Of a stretch of 64,000 bases of DNA, positions 23,190-34,945 are shown in pieces. The stretch is from Numida meleagris (Eukaryota; Chordata; Aves; Galliformes; Numididae): the NCBI RefSeq assembly GCF_002078875.1, contig NC_034438.1, positions 69,143,628-69,207,627 on the forward strand, in the 5' to 3' direction. The stretch's first letter is position 1; every line of letters begins with the position of its first letter. The position numbers and the translations under genes are program-made. The notes beneath the pieces were generated by a model that worked only from the letters and a program-made list of their open reading frames with translations, was not told where the DNA came from and made no database searches.

Positions 23190-26100
23190 TGACTCTCACT
23201 GCTGATATTTACTATGAGAGTTTAGTTTAGAATAGAATTCCCTAAGGACCTGTTTTCTTTCTAAACTCTTTTCCACAGCCAATGGTACGTATGCATTCAG
23301 GGTACATTGGAGCAACACCTGAATGCTTTTAAAATCTCTGTAACAGTGCCAAGCATTTCTTTGGAGATGAAGCAGGTCAACAAGTGGGATTATCTTAGCA
23401 AAAGGGAATTGAGGGATGAGGGAGGCAATCAAACCTGCTGTGATCAAGGTAAGCATTACGAAGTAGGAAAAAGAAAGATAATATGAATGGGCTGTGAATT
23501 CTTTAGCTTCTGGATCATCTTTACCAATCCAGACCATATATTATTCAACAAGAAGAAGAAAATTAGGGCTAATGCAATTGAGAAATGGAGGTGATACCCA
23601 TAATTCAATTTGGCAAACATAATTTTGTTCTGTTACACGTTACCACTAAGAGTAGCCTGTAAAACATACAAACTGTAAGTTTTATCAGTATTGCCAACAT
23701 AAGTAAGATTAACTTGATTTGAACCCAGGATAGTGTGCTAAAATAGTGTAACCAACACGTATTTTGTTACGCTGTGATAGCATTGTCAAATACCATGTAT
23801 AAATCTCTCCTTTAAAATAGCAGTGTTTCCAGCAAGGAGGTAAACAAAGTCTTCAATAGCTGTACTTAAGCAATATTAAGAAGCATTTCAACTAACAAAC
23901 TTTACAAGAAGTAAAAACAGAGCAGGATAGGTACAAGGAACTGCAAACAGGCAGACTGTCCTGCTGAATAAGAATGGTCAGTGCTAAAAGCTAAAGTAAG
24001 GTAAGTAGGTGAGAAGCAGATCAGATTGCTTTTTCTGGAAGGGGAGCAGGTAGTATATCTGTATCAAATAAGACAACGGGAAAACAGAAGGAAAATGATA
24101 ATCCTACACCTTCTCAGACTTTCCTTGTTGGAGAGTTTGCAAGGCTGATCACTCCAGCCTTGTAGGGCACAGAGATCAGCCAGGACTACAAAACATCAGG
24201 TATGTAGTGCTGCATGTGCACAGCAGGGTCAGGACATGGACAACAGTAATAAAGACAGACAATTTCATATTTGTGATGAGAGCGCTTCATAATTTGTATC
24301 CATAATCAGAAAGTGCATTCTTAATAATTTTGATTCTCTTGTTGATAAAAATGTAAGTTAAATACATAAGTTTAGTTGCAACAATCTTTACTTTGAAATC
24401 AGCATGAAGTTGGCAGACCTGAGAGAGTGGTAGGTAGCCCTGAGGAGGAACGGCACTGGGTTCACCTGAAAAGCAGTTTGCGAGGGCTGCAAGTGAATTG
24501 ATTCCTAGGGAGACCGTGTTGCTATAAATTCACAGCTCTTGTAGTCTCTGTCAGCCAAAGAAATGCAAATTTGAACATATCTATATGTACTTCCAGAAAG
24601 TAACAACTTGTCTTCCAAGTAACGAACAGAGAGTGTACTGAGGAGTCCTTAAATGAGTTATAATTCTGCTATTCTACAGAGTTCCTGGTTAATTTAGACA
24701 TAGAATAATCTGCTTTCTTTAAAAAGTCCTTTATACTAACAATGTCGAAGGTGGCAGCAGTACAAATGAGAGCTGGAATCATTCCTATTCAAAAAACAAA
24801 ACAAAACCCTTGGAAAACCTCATGACATTGGGTACGGTCTAGAACTATCATTAAGAATGAGCTGGAAAATAAAACTCCGGTAGCACTCTCTACTGGAGAG
24901 TATCTTTTGAATTATTTTTTACTCAAAGCAGAGGCTTCTTTCAGGTTGTTGGTGAGTTTTATTGTTATTCTGCCCTGGGCATAATATGGTGTTCTTACAT
25001 TCTATTTTTTATATCAGAATCCTATTCCACCTACTGTATTTAAGTAAATTGGTTCCAAAAAGAAAACAATCTGGAACTGTTGAAACAGTCACATTACATT
25101 TTAGTTTGATGTTTTTTGAATGTTTATGCTATTCTACATTGACTCTCATTGATTTTAGTTTTGAATGGTTTGAGGAATACACTTTTGAAAAATATAATTA
25201 AATGAAATTCAGTGGCTCTGAAGAACTAAGTTTACCTTTCTGAAAAACATAGATCATAATACTCACCTAACTTCATAAAATGTTATGAAACTTGAAGATA
25301 TGAAATGTTGTAGGATAGTATTAGTATTAACTTTTCCAGAAACTTAGTGTAAAATCTCATGATGTTGCATACGAATTAAAAATATTCTGAGTTCAGATTT
25401 ATATTACTGCTCTCTTGAAAGCTCCTTAATGCTTACATGCAGATAAAAGTTGTCTTTACCAAAATATATATCAGGTTGTTGTAGTTCAACCTAGCAGACA
25501 GCTAAGAACCATACAGTTGTTTGCTCATTCCCTCCACCCAAAATGATGAGGGAGAGAACTGGAAAAAATGTAAAACTGTGGGTTGAGATAAAGACACTTT
25601 AATGTGAAAGAGAAGGAAGGGAAAAATTATTATTATTATATAATGAATATACAAAACAAGTGATGCAAGGTTTAAATGCTCATTACCTGCTGACCAATAC
25701 CCAGCCACATCCTGAGCAACAGTAACCTTCTCAGAACACAGTGCCATATCAGCCAATAGGAAGAAAATTAACTCTATTACAACTGTGAATTCACTGGACA
25801 CAAGTGAATTTTTCTTTTGAAGGCACATTTATCAGATAATCTCAATGTACTTGGCGAGAGTACACCAGTGCTTGCTCGTTTCTGACCAAAGGACACTATA
25901 GCAGGCAGACAAGCAGCCCAGTATGGTGACAGAGTTTTGCAAGCCCGTGGAAATACTGCATAGAGTAGACTTATTTCCTAGATGATTAAGACAAGGAAAA
26001 AGGCTAAAGACAGAAACTGAGAGGTATGTATATACACTGGAAACATAAGACAACTGATTCTACTAAGCTCACAGAGGAGACAGAAGGGAAAATTCTCAAC

Positions 26101-26572
26101 ACTATCACCAGGTAGTGGACAGACAAATTCCTAGGGAAAACTCATGGGAATTGCTTGGCCCTCAGGGGCCTTCCTCAAGGGAAGGCAGTGTATTGAAGTG
26201 AAAATGGAAGGGATCTCAACTTAAACGTTGAAAATCACTATATTTTCTCCTTAAATCAGATTCCACTTTGCATTGCTGAGGACAAGCTGTTATCCTCTTG
26301 TGTCATCCATCCACCTTTGCTTGAGAGAGATGACCATTTGGAGAAAGGTAAGGTGGAAAATGTGTAGTAATTGCTTTAGTAATCTAATCACATTCATGCA
26401 TGTGACGAAATGGTGCACTGACATCTCTTAGTGCCAATGCAATAACAGATTATGTATGTATATTTAGGCACATAATTGCAAGAAATATCTCAAATTCCCT
26501 TCAAAATAACATATTTTACTTCACAGCTTGAGGGTGATACAGGAGAACATGTAGTCTACTTTTGTGTTTCAG
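23190..26572. other. Unique AT-rich sequence, no gene seen
   Basis: No repeat family or convincing exon. The 113-codon minus frame at 23,196-23,537 overlaps the mariner boundary and has no motif. Confidence 0.5.
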
Positions 26573-26713
26573 TGGCCAGAGATTAACTTCAAAATGCCTG
26601 TGAAGGTGTTCATATGTGATCACACATTTGAATATTCCAGCCCTCAGAGATTCGTAACATTTCATGACTTCATTAATTCACTTCCTAACCTTAGTGACAG
26701 GCATTTAGCTGAT
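26573..26713 (+). other. Candidate internal exon, 47 codons, unassigned
   Basis: A possible host exon. A T-rich tract and TTTCAG form a good splice acceptor ending at 26,572. The frame is open for exactly 141 bases (47 codons, phase 0 at both ends) to a GTAAAT donor at 26,714. The predicted peptide starts WPEINFKMPVKVFICDHTFE and contains a mix of hydrophobic and polar residues. Against it: the donor is weak (T before GTAAAT), the base composition is no different from the surroundings, and the frame continues beyond the donor. I do not recognise the peptide. Confidence 0.2.
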
Positions 26714-26770
26714 GTAAATCACCAAAGCTTTATAAGCTGTGGTGGGACTACATCTATTTATATTCACTAA

Positions 26771-28526
26771 GCATCTGGATGAAAGGCAAAGATATGTTTA
26801 AAAGGTCTCAGTTAAACCAAGCTTGGAAACCATTGACGAAAGGGGAAAAAAATATTTCAGCACATCTAGCATAAAGAAAATAAGGCACTAAACAGAAAGA
26901 TCTTCCAAGAAGAGCAAAATAACTTACTAAATTATTGTTTTGTTATTTTGAAGTCAGAATTTTTATTTCTAACCCAGGTAGCAATCATCTTTTCTAGAAA
27001 GCACTTCTTAGAGCGAATCTAATTTTTTTGTTTGTTTTCTCCAGGTAGCCCATGTGGCTTTGAGGATATAAACCAGGCAATGGAGAGGCATATATGTTTG
27101 CACTGTATTGGCAGACTGCCATCACCCCATGACTCTGACCACCAAACTGGCCATCTGACTCCTGACATTTTATGGCAAAGATATTTATAAAGCTAATTCC
27201 AGCAGTGTAGAGAACAACCATCTCACAGATGATGGAAAGGATGAACTGATAAACTTTGGAACATAACTCATAACTTATGGACATTGTCGTCAGGGGTTGT
27301 GACCTCTTCATCTACTACTAAGCATAGATGGACAGAACATAATTCTTCTGAGTGTTGTAGACAACAGTAGTTCATCCCATTATGTCAATCCACAGCATAA
27401 AACTTTCCAGATTTCAGTTGGGCAGTGCATCATTATAGCTTCCAGGTCAGTGCTGAATCTTCCCATTGAAACCTTAGTCAATAAATGTTAAACTAACAAT
27501 ATTGCTAGATATTGGCAGGGCTTCAAAAAAAACAAAAAACAAAAAACAAACAAAAAAAAACCATACCGTTTTGATTGTCATCATCTTTGAGAGTTTGCTA
27601 TTTAAAAGAAAGAATATAAATTCTTTAAAATAAATTTCTTAACTTGCTATATTCTATTTCCAAGTAAATGTCCTGGAAGTCCTTAAAGAGAGAACTATTA
27701 GATTAATCAGTCATCAGATATAACTCAAATTGTCATATTAATGGAAAAGAAAAAAAGAAGGTGAATAGGAAACTGCTCAGCTACTTAGATATATTTCTAA
27801 ACAAACTTTCAAATAATATAAATGTTTTTCCAAATGTTTTAGTAGTTTGTGCTTTAGAGTAAACTAAAATAAAACATTCAGCCATGCTATGAAGAAAATT
27901 TAGTTCCAACCAAACATCCTACACATATGAAGTTGGAAATTGAGGTTGATACTCAATAGTTCATAGTTCATTTAATATCTTTGGGGAAAAGAAAAAAATA
28001 TGGCTGTTTTTAAGCTTTTCTATTTTTTTAATAGAAGATGTGTTTGGAATCATAAGATAATTGAATTCTTCTATTTGTAAGCATACTAGCCGTGGAAATG
28101 TAAAAGATTTAGCACTGTGAAGTGAGAGGCTCAACAGAAGGGTGTCAAAAGGCATGCCCTTCACATTGATGGTAGGCATATACGTGCCCTTTATTACTTA
28201 TCTGCAAGAGTGAGAACCAGAAGGGATAAGTGCAGGTGCCTCTTGCATTAGAAAGGTCATCTTTGCTCCCTTCATCTCTTGTTCTCTCTTTTCTGAATAC
28301 AAAAAAAATAAGTTTTTTTCCCCCAGTTATTTTAATGATACTGCAATGCTTACTCCCAAGGTCCAGTTTTAGTAAAATAAAATACTTTAGCTGAATTAAA
28401 TAGGCATGTTAATGACACCTGACAGTTGTAAGCTGAGCAGTCCTCCCATCACAGTAAAATTGTGCACAAGAGAAATGAGATAAGCAAGATAAATAAGATA
28501 AATCAGTTGACTGAAAGACAAAGATC
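26771..28526. other. Unique AT-rich sequence, no gene seen
   Basis: No recognisable exon or transposon. An A-rich simple stretch (AAAAAAC units) lies at about 27,527-27,561. Confidence 0.5.
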
Positions 28527-28638
28527 ACAGAATCACAGAACTGTAGGGGCTGGAAGGGACCTCCAGAGATCGAGTCCAACCCCCTGCCAAAGCAGGCTCC
28601 CTAGACCAGGTTGCATGGGTAGGCATCCAAGATATTCC
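28527..28638 (-). mobile_element. CR1 3' stub, reverse orientation
   Basis: ATCACAGAATCACAGAACTG, then GGGCTGGAAGGGACCTCCAG and GAGTCCAACCCCCTGCC, are the reverse complement of the CR1 3' untranslated region. It ends at GGTAGGCATCCAAGATA. It is well preserved and severely 5'-truncated. Confidence 0.88.
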
Positions 28639-29285
28639 ACTTACTTTAAATTAAACCCCACAGAAATGTAAAAAAAATGAATATAATACTTCCATCTCAT
28701 TGTCTCACAGTGTTGGCCAGAAATAAGTAAATATTCATTGATCTCCTTTAGTTCCATTTTACTGATGTAATCTGAATTTTTGCTTATTGTGACTATCTAT
28801 CCTTTAGAAGTCAGCCATTAAATAATATTTTAATTTTGCTAGTGTGACCTTTAGAATTCAAATGAGATTTCTAACTCGTACCTTTAAAAATTTAACCTGG
28901 ACACACAGAAACCAATTACATTTTCATATATGCTTCTACTGATTTTACCAATGAGCTCCAACTGTAAAATTACATTAAATGAAGTAACTCCTGTTATTAA
29001 CTTATACTCCCTTAGTTTGCTTATTTTAAAGAAATTAGAATAAAAGAATAAAAGGTTGTATATAAACAAATCTAGATTTTTGCAATTTGATTACATTTTT
29101 AGCACGTAAATATATATTATCAAATATTCTGATAACTAGGGGCTTTCACAGTCTGTGACTTGAAATAGGAGGAAGGATGAAGAAGCAGTTTAAGAGATCT
29201 AATAACATACATTCTGTAAGAAGAGTCAGTCATGTTTTATTCTTTCAGATGTCTGAAACTGCACATTCAGTGATCAAAAATCTCA
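28639..29285. other. Unique AT-rich sequence, no gene seen
   Basis: No recognisable feature. Strongly AT-rich. Confidence 0.5.
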
Positions 29286-29588
29286 CTATCTCCTTTTGCT
29301 TCTGCTGAACTCTCTTGTGTTGGGCGTAAAGTAAAGCAGGTAAAAGGCATGCTCAACTTTTATTTTGTGGTAGGCAACAGATCGTAGGGGATAATTGCCA
29401 GTGAACAATGTTGGCAGTTTGGTTTTGAAACAAATCCTTGTGAAGCAGTCAGTAATCCTACAGCAGAGGTTCTTGGGTTGCCCGCTTGCCCGGTTGCCCA
29501 CACAGTGCAATAGTTCAGATTGAGGTATATAATCATCACAGTCTGGAACACATTTCCAGTTTTCCTTGCAATTATGACCGCCTTTCAT
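29286..29588 (-). other. Cysteine-rich open frame, possible defensin-like exon or chance
   Basis: A 100-codon minus-strand frame. Near its start the cysteines are spaced C-x5-C-x3-C-x11-C-x12-CC (from GGHNCKENWKC to KNLCCRI), which resembles a beta-defensin or ovodefensin layout except for an over-long loop before the CC pair. An AAAG just before GGC would act as a phase-1 acceptor, the phase used by beta-defensin mature-peptide exons. An AATAAA lies downstream on the minus strand at about plus 29,362. Against it: the acceptor is weak, there is no signal-peptide exon that I can see upstream, and the frame runs 50 codons past the CC pair. It could easily be chance. Confidence 0.15.
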
Positions 29589-29949
29589 AATTGGAAATAA
29601 TTATTCTCTAAAGCTTTCAAAGTTACATGGATTTTTTTATTTTTTATTTTCTATTTTTTTTTTTAGGTTGGGACCTGTAAGGCCTACCCACCTTCCCCTC
29701 TCACAGAAGTACTTACACTATTAGGAAGTACCTACACTAGTAGGATAGAAGAACTGGATGTTTCTCACCTGGATCTTACAAATTCATGCTTGGAGAAGGA
29801 TTTTATGTCATTTGCTGTCTATAGCACTGACCTCATTTGAACAAGCTTTGGAGTAAATGGTGTTATCTTAAAAATACAGCTGAAATTGGGAAATATTTGT
29901 GAGAATGCAGAAAACATCTTGCTAAAGGGAGGGTCTAATTTAAACCTCC

Positions 29950-30066
29950 ATTTATATATTTAAATTTACATATAATACATAGAGAATGATATCAATACAT
30001 ATATATTTTTACGTGTATGTATATATATACTCATACATATATACAAACTAATATGTATAATATATA
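29950..30066. repeat. TA-rich low-complexity stretch
   Basis: Imperfect TA, TATG and CATA repeats, with no longer pure array than about 14 bases. Confidence 0.7.
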
Positions 30067-30860
30067 CAGACTAACTGGAACTTCTTGGAAACTTTTACAG
30101 AAACCCTGATAACTTCATAAGTTATTCAACAGTAAAAACTTATGTTTATACGCTTTTAATTTTATGCACTTCACAGAACAATTGATTTGCATTATAGCTT
30201 TTAAAACATGTGAAGCATGTCTTTGTATTAAACAATGATAATCAGAGAAGCAGTGATGACTCAAATGCCACAGAAATTTGAATATAACCCAAATACAACA
30301 GGTTTTTTTCAGATTTAGCATTTATAAAATTGAAAAGAAATCAACTTTTATTATGCACAAACAAGTTTTGTTAATTTTTACTTAGAATTTAGCTTAGAAA
30401 ATACCAGCTTAGTTAATTCCAATTGTCTCTCAACTCTGAGAAATGTTCTATAAGATTGGAAAAAATGATATGTTTTGCCAATGTTTTGCTGAAGAGCTCA
30501 AAGAGAAACCTTACAACAATCATATGTAGAAGATGGTAAAGCTGATAAAAATTAGAAATAAATAGAGATTGTAGAAATTTATTGATCTAGATTTTTGACA
30601 AAGAAATCACATTTTGTGGTGAATTTTGTGTTAAACAGAGAGAAAGAATTCTGCAGATATAGCAAAATGAAATTTGTCTTCAAGAAGACACTCTAGTTAC
30701 TATAGCTTATGCAGACTTTATTAGGCTATTTCTATACTAGCTCTCTTGGTTATTGCTGTTGTGGTGGGATATGTGTGTGGGGGGATATGTGTGCTGAATA
30801 TCTTCCTGGATTCCAAATCTCTGATTATCCAGTGCTCCACTACACAATAAATATGCATTT

Positions 30861-30898
30861 AAAACAAACAAACAAACAAACAAACAAACAAACAAACA
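30861..30898. repeat. AAAC tetranucleotide microsatellite
   Basis: About nine units of AAAC (AAACAAACAAAC and onward). The short LFVCLFVCLF frame on the minus strand here is a repeat artefact. Confidence 0.95.
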
Positions 30899-31627
30899 TG
30901 ATTTTGCCTCCATAAGAGTAGATGTCTCTCTCCTTTCCATGCGCAATTATTTATATGTTGCAAACAAAGCTATCCTTTAGTGTAGTAATGGTGATTAGCA
31001 CACTGGAAGCAGCAGGAGAACTGCTAAAACAGAAGGAAAAACAGCATCATGGACTTTTAACATTTTCACATGTATTTGGTCTGTTGCCGAAATATTCTGC
31101 TGTTCATTATCAGCTCCTTGGCAATGTACATTTTATAATTAGTCAAATATCTCAGATTCTTAATACCTTTCATAAATTGCTATATAAAATCATCAGAGTT
31201 TACACTTGTAGTTTAAAGGCATATTTTCTTTTGTAACAGAAATATCTTCATTCTTCTCTAAGAATATGGTTTTCATGCGCTGATCTCAAAGTATCATTAC
31301 ACGGGACTTGAATTCAATCTAACTGCAGAGGAACGGAGTGTGGTTATGAATTCACTAGTTGGATTGTGACACCCAGGACTACAACCTTGTCTTCAAATGG
31401 AAAAAATATTTGAGGTTCTCTAACATGTTATTAAATTATCTTCTAGAAATCTGCTCTATCTGGTGTTGACAATGATTCACTTCTTTGGCTCTGGCTGATT
31501 GCTAACTACAATTTGTATCAGTTGCACAGGAAATGATGTTGATAGTCTTATACAACATTTTTTTTTTAGAACCCACAGTTACTATTTAATGTAATTACTT
31601 CCTCACTGTGGTTTAGTTTAAAAAGGA

Positions 31628-31952
31628 GCGTTTGGTTGGTCTCTTCTTACTGGTGACAGATGACAGGACAAGGGGAAATGGCCTCAAGTTGCACCAGAGG
31701 AGGTTTAGGTTGGATATCAGGAAAAGCTTCTTTACAGAAAGGGTTGTGAAGCACTGGAACAGGCTCCCCAGGGAGGTGGCTGAGTCACCATCCCTGAATG
31801 CGTTTAAAAACCGTTCGGATGTGGTGCTCAGGGACATGATTTAGTGGTGGGTTGTTAGGGTAGTATGGTTAGGCTGTGGTTGGACTTGATGATCTTGAAG
31901 GTCTTTTCCAACCTGAGCAATTCTATGATTCTATGATTCTATGATTCTATGG
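31628..31952 (+). mobile_element. CR1 3' end, well preserved
   Basis: A plus-strand CR1 3' end. It encodes the end of ORF2 ([20 protein letters not shown], then [19 protein letters not shown]), followed by the CR1 3' untranslated region (GGTTGGACTTGATGATCTTG) and four ATTCTATG units at about 31,919-31,951. Its sequence differs from the CR1-F-like copies ([12 protein letters not shown] against [12 protein letters not shown]), so it belongs to another subfamily. Confidence 0.92.
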
Positions 31953-33222
31953 CTATTTTATTTATTTATTTTAATGTGAAGACTTTCTGCTCTAGTGTGC
32001 ATGGCAAATACATCTACAAGAAGTCGTACCTACCAAGTATTTTCTTCTTTTCAGGACTTGGGACTTGGGATTTTCACCTTCCCCCTATCTTAATTCCTGT
32101 TGTATAGTTGTTAGGAGATGATTTATTAGACAACAGCTAATTTACTTTCCACTCGTATCATATCATAGCATGTAAAATATTTAACTAGTTGCATGGCTCA
32201 GTTATATCAGCTATTGGAGAAGAATATTTACAAAGGAAGACTTTAATTTCCCACAGTCTTTTATTTCAAAGTTATGTGTGGCATCTTCTTTGCTGAAGCA
32301 GCAACAAGGAAGAGAAGGAAATGCAGAAATATAAAGCAGAAAGTTTTCCTGTTCCATTCTGCAGTAGAATGAGAAGTTTACTCTGGTTATGGGTGTTTGT
32401 TTTAAAAGCAGCCATTCCTTTTTGTTTTCTGTGTCATACAATTATATCTTCAATATTCTTAGCGTTGTCACCATTCTAAGTAAAAATGATAGCAAAATTG
32501 GTTATATCAGAAGACAAAGATAAAAGTCTAGTATAAGTGGAATTTATTTAACTAGAACCTTGATTTCTTACTCCCTCATTCTACTCCCCCCCACACACAT
32601 CCCATTTCTTCCTATCTGTGTTCAAAACAAATTAAAATCTCTGCATTAGCTGCAGGGTTTTTTAGCCATCAAATACCACTGAGTACCATTTAATATTTTA
32701 ATTAATTGTACTATAATATTTTATGACTATCTGCTAATATGCTGAGAGTTTTAAAATATATTAATAAGAATATGCAAGTCTGAATTTTGATGTGTGATTT
32801 TTCAAGACAACTGGATAAGTTCTCTATAATTCTATATTGTTTCTATATAAATATATAACAGCAGATACTGAATAAGAAAATTACACACTTGAATTCATTT
32901 GTTAAGCAAACAAACCAAAAATTAAATGCATCTATGACTGTTTATCTTCAAGAAACTCAGCCAATTACATTTAAGTCCAAAACAACTCAGAAAAGCATTC
33001 CTGAGCCATTTAGTATTATTTAGTCACATCTAAATCCATTTGAAATGAATAATACAATTAAATACTTGCTTATGTAGGAAATGACTTAAATGCATTCCTC
33101 ACTGGTTTCACAGGAAGATGCTCCTTGATGCAGAATACAATTTGATTCAAAAAATTATTCTTCCAAATTTCTATATCTTGTTAATGCTTTATGAGAAGAC
33201 AAACGCACCTAAATTGAGTGCT
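31953..33222. other. Unique AT-rich sequence, no gene seen
   Basis: No recognisable feature. Confidence 0.5.
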
Positions 33223-33352
33223 CGAGGATAGGCTAGAGGGGGATTAGGGCAAGTTGTTCTGGTGGAAAGTGTCCCTGCCCATAGTAGCAGGTTTGGAACT
33301 GGGTGATTCTTAAGGTGCTTTCCAACCCAAATCATTCAATGGCTTTATGAAA
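33223..33352 (+). mobile_element. CR1 3' stub
   Basis: A short plus-strand stub. GGCTAGAGGGGGATTAGG, GGTGGAAAGTGTCCCTGCCC and CTTTCCAACCCAAATCATTC match a CR1 3' end, ending near AATGGCTTTATGA. It is decayed. Confidence 0.78.
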
Positions 33353-34663
33353 TTCTACTAAAAGAAATGGAAGTTTGATGATGAAAATCTGTGAGGATAT
33401 TATACAATATATTACAAAATTTAATTACTATCACATCTAGCTTTCATGTTTTCCACTACTTTTCACGGAAATACACTGCACTGATTTGCTTCTTGATAAA
33501 ATAAATATTTCTTAAAACTTGTTGTGTGTATACATTGTTTCCATATAATATTTTTTTTGCAAATAATGAATATTTAAAGTGAAAATATTAGCTAAACCAC
33601 ATTCTTCTAAACCCAATACACAGTTTGGTGTTCTGCTTGCTTTATAGTTTTTATTTCAATTTGCCTTAAATAGGCTGCAACAGTAAGAAGAGATTTTGAA
33701 CTCTAACTTCTAAAAGGTTAAAACCGAATGAGAAATAACAAGTACTGCTGATAACTGTTTAAGAATGTACTTCCTTATTTTTAATTCTCAGGTAGGGCAG
33801 GGCCAGACAACACAGCAAGATCTTTTGCAGGAAGGACAGTAAAGAAGCATATGGTGGACCACAGTATCACTACTTTTTCCGTGACTCACTTATAGTTCAA
33901 ACCAGAAAAGTGCAAAAACAGAAAAAATATATTGTTCTGTCTAGGAAGAACTGTTTACAATATTATGCTGTATCTCAGCATAATATTGTATTTCCACTTC
34001 TAACACTCTTATATCCCACTCTTCAGCTATTAAATAATTTGTTTTGCAGAAAGAAATTCTGTCAACAAACTCTAAAGACTGACCTGAGCAGGTGATGTGC
34101 CTTAAGTAGCTCATTTACACACAGATCTGCATTTCACTCCTGTCTATTTCAGAATTTTCCATCTGACTTGGGGAGATTATTTTTTTTTCTTCAATCTGAG
34201 CTTTCTCAGCTGTAAAATAAGAATAATAACACTTACTAGCTTTGGTTTTGTTTTATGGAATGTGAGTTCTTTAGGGTATAGACCAACTATATATATTTGC
34301 ATAGCACGTAGCAAAATCCTGGCAAAGGTCTCCAAATGCTATTAAAGTACATAAAATAATAAAAAGTGCATTATCTTTAATTGGTTTTACTTTATGTCCT
34401 CCTAAATTCAAAGCAATAAGTTTAGGTGAGGAGTAGCATAAAATATGATACCATTAGTGTCACATCACAACTTGGGGGATTACGTTACCCCTGCATATAA
34501 CATCTGCAGAACTGTTAATAAAGAAATTTCTAGAAACACTCTTCCCTCTTGAAGAGTTCTCTCTTGAAGAGTTTTTCCCTCTCGCAGCACAGCAGTGTTA
34601 GGTACATTTTAGGGTCAATCTTTCTCCTAGCAGTTCAATTTTTTTTTTTCTAATGTTAACACC
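33353..34663. other. Unique AT-rich sequence, no gene seen
   Basis: No transposon or exon. A 13-bp direct repeat (CTCTTGAAGAGTT) occurs twice near 34,546-34,572. Confidence 0.5.
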
Positions 34664-34727
34664 AGAGGAAGGGAGGAGAGGAGAGGGGAGGGGAGACGAG
34701 GGGAGGGAAGGGGAGGGGAGGGGAGAG
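34664..34727. repeat. GGGGA-type polypurine tract
   Basis: About 60 bases of imperfect GGGGA units on the plus strand with many runs of three or four G. It directly precedes a CR1 3' fragment. A G-quadruplex is possible on the plus strand. Confidence 0.9.
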
Positions 34728-34945
34728 CTGAAAATAAGGAAGACAGTTTTCTACAATAAGAGCCTTGAGACACTGGAGCAGGTTTTCCAGTGGAGCTGTA
34801 GAAGCATTGGAAATGTTTAATGTCAGGTTGGACAAGGCTTTGAGCAACCTGATCTTGTGAAAGATGTCCCGGCCCGTGTCAGGGGAGATGGAGCTAGATG
34901 ATCTTTAAGTGTCCCTTCCACAGCATCCTGTGGTTTAATGAAGTT
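34728..34945 (+). mobile_element. CR1 3' fragment
   Basis: Plus-strand, decayed. Landmarks are GAGACACTGGAGCAGGTTTT, CAGGTTGGACAAGGCTTTGA, CTGATCTTGTGAAAGATGTC and TAGATGATCTTTAAGTGTCC, all from the CR1 3' end. The terminal ATTCTATG units are lost. Confidence 0.82.

Larger units (their letters stand above)
29600..31620. other. Unique AT-rich sequence with simple repeats
   Basis: Contains an alternating TA-rich stretch at about 29,950-30,066 and an AAAC array at 30,861-30,898. No transposon or exon is recognised. Confidence 0.55.

Noticed and set aside
29700..29790. Upstream exon with a CAG|GTGAGA donor on the minus strand near 29,765 for the cysteine-rich frame
   Set aside because: In the phase needed to join the cysteine-rich frame, a stop lies three codons before the donor. 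No signal peptide is encoded.
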